From an uncultured Eubacteriales bacterium (GTDB taxonomy: Bacteria; Bacillota; Clostridia; Christensenellales; Aristaeellaceae), in contig CALVNS010000026.1 in the NCBI GenBank assembly GCA_944349855.1, positions 1-35,064 on the forward strand: DNA of 35,064 nucleotides, read 5' to 3'. The notes below the pieces were generated by a model. That model searched no databases. It saw nothing but the letters and a program-made list of their open reading frames with translations, and had not been told where the DNA came from. The position numbers were made by a program, and so were the translations under genes. The stretch's first letter is position 1; every line of letters begins with the position of its first letter. Of this stretch, positions 32,251-35,064 are shown in pieces.

Positions 32251-33375
32251 ATGAAAGACGTAATGGGTCTCATCTATACCGGTGAAAACGACATTCGCCT
32301 GCGCGAGCTGACGCTCGTGCGGGCCGTGGCCGCCCTGCCTGTCGCGGGCCGCTACCGCGTGATCGACTTTCTGATGTCCAGCCTGGTCAACTCGGGCATG
32401 CGCAACGTGGGCGTCATCACGCAGAAGAACTACCACAGCCTCATGGACCACCTCGGCTCGGGCAAGGAGTGGGACCTGCACGGCAAAAATCAGGGCCTGG
32501 TCATCCTGCCGCCGTTCCTCACGCGCGAGAACGTGGGCGTCTACGCGGGCCTGCTGGACGCGCTCAAGAGCAACACGGGCTACCTGCGCCGCTCGCGCCA
32601 GGAGTACATCGTGCTGACCAACAGCCACACGATCTACAATGCGGACTTCCGCGGCATGCTCCGCCAGCACGTGGAGACGGGCGCGGACATCACCATCATG
32701 TACACGCGCGATCCCGCGATGCGCCGCTGCGCCGGCGGCGACGAGACGGCCTTCTTCTCCACCGATGAGACGGGCCGCATCTCCGGCATTGAGATCGACC
32801 CCACCGAGCCCAGCCGCGAGTGCGCCTCGTTGGAGGTCTACCTGCTCAAGCGCGAGACGCTGCGCTACCTGGTCGAGCAGGGCGCGGCCAACGGCCTGCA
32901 CGACTTCGGACGCGACATCATCCAGCGCCTGGTGAACGAGGGCTCCATGAAGGTCTGCGGCTATGAGTACAAGGACCGCGTGTGGCGTCTGGACAGCGTA
33001 CAGAGCTACTTCCGCTTCAACATGGACATCCTGGATACCCAGGTGCGCCACGAGCTGTTCAAGCACCCCGTCTACACCAAGGTGCGCGACGACATGCCCG
33101 CCCGCTATATCGGCGAGCCGAACGTGCAGGGCTCCCTGATCGCCAACGGCAGCGTTGTGGAGGGCACGGTCATCAACTCCGTGCTCTTCCGCGGCGTGCG
33201 CGTGGCCAAGGGCGCCGTCGTGCGCAACTGCGTGGTCATGCAGGACGCGCAGATCCAGGAGGGCGCGGAGATTGACCACTGCATTCTGGACAAGCAGGCG
33301 ATCATCCGCCGCAACGGCCGCCTCATCGGGCCGGAAGCGTATCCCATCGTCATCGCGAAGGACGTGGTCATCTGA
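32251..33375 (+). CDS. glgD: GlgD, glucose-1-phosphate adenylyltransferase regulatory subunit
   Basis: A 374-residue GlgC paralogue typical of Bacillota. It keeps the overall fold (GRYRVIDFLMSSLVNSGMRN, YIVLTNSHTIYNADFRGML, a C-terminal beta-helix with SVLFRGVRVAKGAVVRNCVV) but lacks the GGxGxRL nucleotide-binding start; the N-terminus is MGLIYTGENDIRLRELT instead, and the catalytic Asp of SGDH is replaced (TNSH). GlgD forms a mixed enzyme with GlgC and raises its activity. AAGGAGG precedes the ATG at 32251. A strong terminator follows, so glgA downstream may depend on read-through or on its own promoter. Confidence 0.95.
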   Translation: MKDVMGLIYTGENDIRLRELTLVRAVAALPVAGRYRVIDFLMSSLVNSGMRNVGVITQKNYHSLMDHLGSGKEWDLHGKNQGLVILPPFLTRENVGVYAGLLDALKSNTGYLRRSRQEYIVLTNSHTIYNADFRGMLRQHVETGADITIMYTRDPAMRRCAGGDETAFFSTDETGRISGIEIDPTEPSRECASLEVYLLKRETLRYLVEQGAANGLHDFGRDIIQRLVNEGSMKVCGYEYKDRVWRLDSVQSYFRFNMDILDTQVRHELFKHPVYTKVRDDMPARYIGEPNVQGSLIANGSVVEGTVINSVLFRGVRVAKGAVVRNCVVMQDAQIQEGAEIDHCILDKQAIIRRNGRLIGPEAYPIVIAKDVVI

Positions 33376-33383
33376 CCCCGCGG

Positions 33384-33412
33384 GGGCTGCAGGCGCCTGC
33401 AGCCCTTTTTTT
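33384..33412 (+). terminator. Intrinsic terminator after glgD
   Basis: GGGCTGCAGGC (33384-33394) pairs with GCCTGCAGCCC (33395-33405), with the inner bases forming the loop, and is followed by seven T residues. It lies between glgD and glgA. Confidence 0.85.
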
Positions 33413-33525
33413 CATTGCGGCATGGCCCAAAAAGAGGAAATCGCACTCTGGAAGTAGAATTGTATTTTGTTTCCGGCGTGCGCCGTTTGCATAGACAAGA
33501 TCGTTAAGGAGGAGAACTGAACGTC

Positions 33526-35064
33526 ATGAGAGTTCTTTTTGCCACTTCCGAGTGTGTCCCCTTTGTCAAGACCGGCGGCCTGGCCGACGTGGCGGGCGCT
33601 CTGCCTCCCGTGCTGCAGCGCAAGGGCGTGGACGTGCGCGTCATCCTGCCGCTGTACAGCGCCATCCCCGATTCCTTCCGCGAGCAGATGAAGGACGAGT
33701 GCCAGTTTGAGGTCGAGCTGTGCTGGCGTCACCAGTACTGCGGCATCAAGTCCCTGGTGTACCAGGGCGTCACGTTCTACTTTGTGGACAATCAGTACTA
33801 CTTCGGCCGCTCCTACATCTATGGCATGGGCGGCGACGAGTACGAGCGCTATGGCTACTTCTGCCGCGCAGTCATCGACGCGCTGCCGCACCTGGGCTTC
33901 CAGCCGGACCTCATCCACTGCCACGACTGGCAGACCGGCATGATCCCCGCGCTGCTCAACATCCAGTACCGTCACTTCCCGTTCTACAGCCAGATGCGCA
34001 CGGCCTTCACCATCCACAACCTGCAATATCAGGGCATCTTCGGCATCAAGGACGTGCAGGATACGCTGGGCCTGGGCGACAGCCTGTTCACCGCGGACAA
34101 GCTCGAGTGCTACGGCTGCGCAAACTACCTCAAGGCCGGCCTTGTCTACGCCGACGAGATCACGACCGTCAGCCCCAGCTACGCCGAGGAGATCCAGACC
34201 GCCTACTACGGCGAGCGGCTGGAGGGCCTGCTGCGCGCGCGCCGCAACCACCTGATGGGCATCCTCAACGGCATCGACGTGGACGACTATGACCCCGAGA
34301 AGGATCCCATGATCTACGCCAACTACGGCGCCTTCTCCCTGGGCGGCAAGGAATACTGCAAGGAGTGCCTGCAGCGCGAGCTGGGCCTGACCGTCGACGC
34401 CAAGGCGCCGCTCGTCGGCATGGTCACGCGTCTGTCGCACCAGAAGGGCCTGGATCTGGTCGAGCGCGTCATCCGCGAGCTGATGGATACCGGCCTCCAG
34501 CTGGTCGTGCTGGGCATGGGCGACGCCAAGTACACCGATCTGTTCCAGTGGGCCGAGACGGCCTATCCGGGACGCGTCGCGGCGCGCTTCCAGATGAACC
34601 ACCAGCTGGCGCACCGCATCTACGCAGGCGCGGACATGTTCCTGATGCCCTCGCTGTTTGAGCCCTGCGGCCTGTCGCAGATGATCTCGCTGCGCTACGG
34701 CACCGTGCCCATCGTGCGCGAGACCGGCGGCCTGCGCGACACCGTGCTCAGCTACAACGACGCCTCCGGCGAGGGCAACGGCTTCACGTTCTTCAACTAC
34801 AACGCGCACGACATGCTCTACACCGTGCGCCGTGCCGTCGAATATTACCACAACAACCGCGACGTGTGGTATAAGCTCATCGTGCGCGGCATGACCGGCG
34901 ATTACAGCTGGGGCCGCTCTGCGGACGAGTACATCAAGATGTACGAGCGCCTGACGACCCCGCCGCTGGAGCAGCCGACGCCCGCCGCGCCTGCCGTCGA
35001 GGAGACGCCCGCCGCCGACACGCCCGCGCCCAAGACGCGCGCCGCCCACACGCAGGCCGAGACC
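33526..35064 (+). CDS. glgA: Glycogen synthase (partial, open at window end)
   Basis: At least 513 codons of a bacterial glycogen synthase, which transfers glucose from ADP-glucose to alpha-1,4-glucan. The family start is MRVLFATSECVPFVKTGGLA; Lys15 in KTGGL is the ADP-glucose-binding residue. Further GT5 segments are DLIHCHDWQTGMIPALL, TAFTIHNLQYQGIFG, TVSPSYAEEI, GILNGIDVDDYDP, VGMVTRLSHQKGLDL, and FEPCGLSQMISLRYGTVPIV with RETGGLRDTV. The normal enzyme ends near residue 478 (ADEYIKMYERL). Here a Pro/Ala/Thr-rich tail continues (TTPPLEQPTPAAPAVEE and on) without a stop to the window edge, so an added linker or domain follows. GGAGGAG lies before the ATG at 33526. Confidence 0.95.
   Translation, partial: MRVLFATSECVPFVKTGGLADVAGALPPVLQRKGVDVRVILPLYSAIPDSFREQMKDECQFEVELCWRHQYCGIKSLVYQGVTFYFVDNQYYFGRSYIYGMGGDEYERYGYFCRAVIDALPHLGFQPDLIHCHDWQTGMIPALLNIQYRHFPFYSQMRTAFTIHNLQYQGIFGIKDVQDTLGLGDSLFTADKLECYGCANYLKAGLVYADEITTVSPSYAEEIQTAYYGERLEGLLRARRNHLMGILNGIDVDDYDPEKDPMIYANYGAFSLGGKEYCKECLQRELGLTVDAKAPLVGMVTRLSHQKGLDLVERVIRELMDTGLQLVVLGMGDAKYTDLFQWAETAYPGRVAARFQMNHQLAHRIYAGADMFLMPSLFEPCGLSQMISLRYGTVPIVRETGGLRDTVLSYNDASGEGNGFTFFNYNAHDMLYTVRRAVEYYHNNRDVWYKLIVRGMTGDYSWGRSADEYIKMYERLTTPPLEQPTPAAPAVEETPAADTPAPKTRAAHTQAET

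Overview
The window looks like a chromosomal segment of a GC-rich Bacillota bacterium, probably class Clostridia and gut-type. The reasons are a T-box-controlled ilvBNCD operon, a glgC-glgD-glgA cluster (glgD is typical of Bacillota), strong AGGAGG-type ribosome sites with many TTG and GTG starts, many small XRE regulators and U-rich intrinsic terminators. No rRNA, tRNA, CRISPR array or intact insertion sequence was seen.

Bases 1 to about 13.7 kb form an accessory region of lower and uneven GC. It starts with a hairpin-rich non-coding segment that resembles mobile-element DNA. Next comes a two-gene unit: a MazG-like nucleotide pyrophosphohydrolase and a nuclease-helicase fusion. After that are a secreted metallo-beta-lactamase-fold protein, four small XRE regulators (three with a clear palindrome at the promoter), a C69 dipeptidase, a SLOG protein, an AlbA_2 (Schlafen-like) protein, a U32-like protein and a secreted HExxH peptidase. 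Three decayed pieces lie between them: a SLOG remnant, a fragment matching the window's own C69 dipeptidase gene, and a frameshifted TnpV-like remnant. Together these suggest repeated insertion and loss.

From about 13.8 kb the sequence becomes uniformly GC-rich and densely coding. A Crp/Fnr-type regulator is divergent from a MATE exporter, with a Crp/Fnr-like site placed as for class II activation of the exporter. A polar amino acid ABC transporter (binding protein, permease, ATPase) is followed by a dimethylarginine dimethylaminohydrolase-like enzyme and a DUF2200 protein. A cytoplasmic GH29 alpha-L-fucosidase faces the other way. The T-box leader and ilvB-ilvN-ilvC-ilvD follow, giving the shared steps of isoleucine and valine synthesis.

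The right end holds a short glutamate-5-kinase-like enzyme, an MFS transporter, two tandem paralogous secreted proteins of YbjN-like character, a 55-residue membrane protein, and glgC, glgD and glgA for glycogen synthesis. glgA is open at the window edge and carries a Pro/Ala/Thr-rich C-terminal tail.
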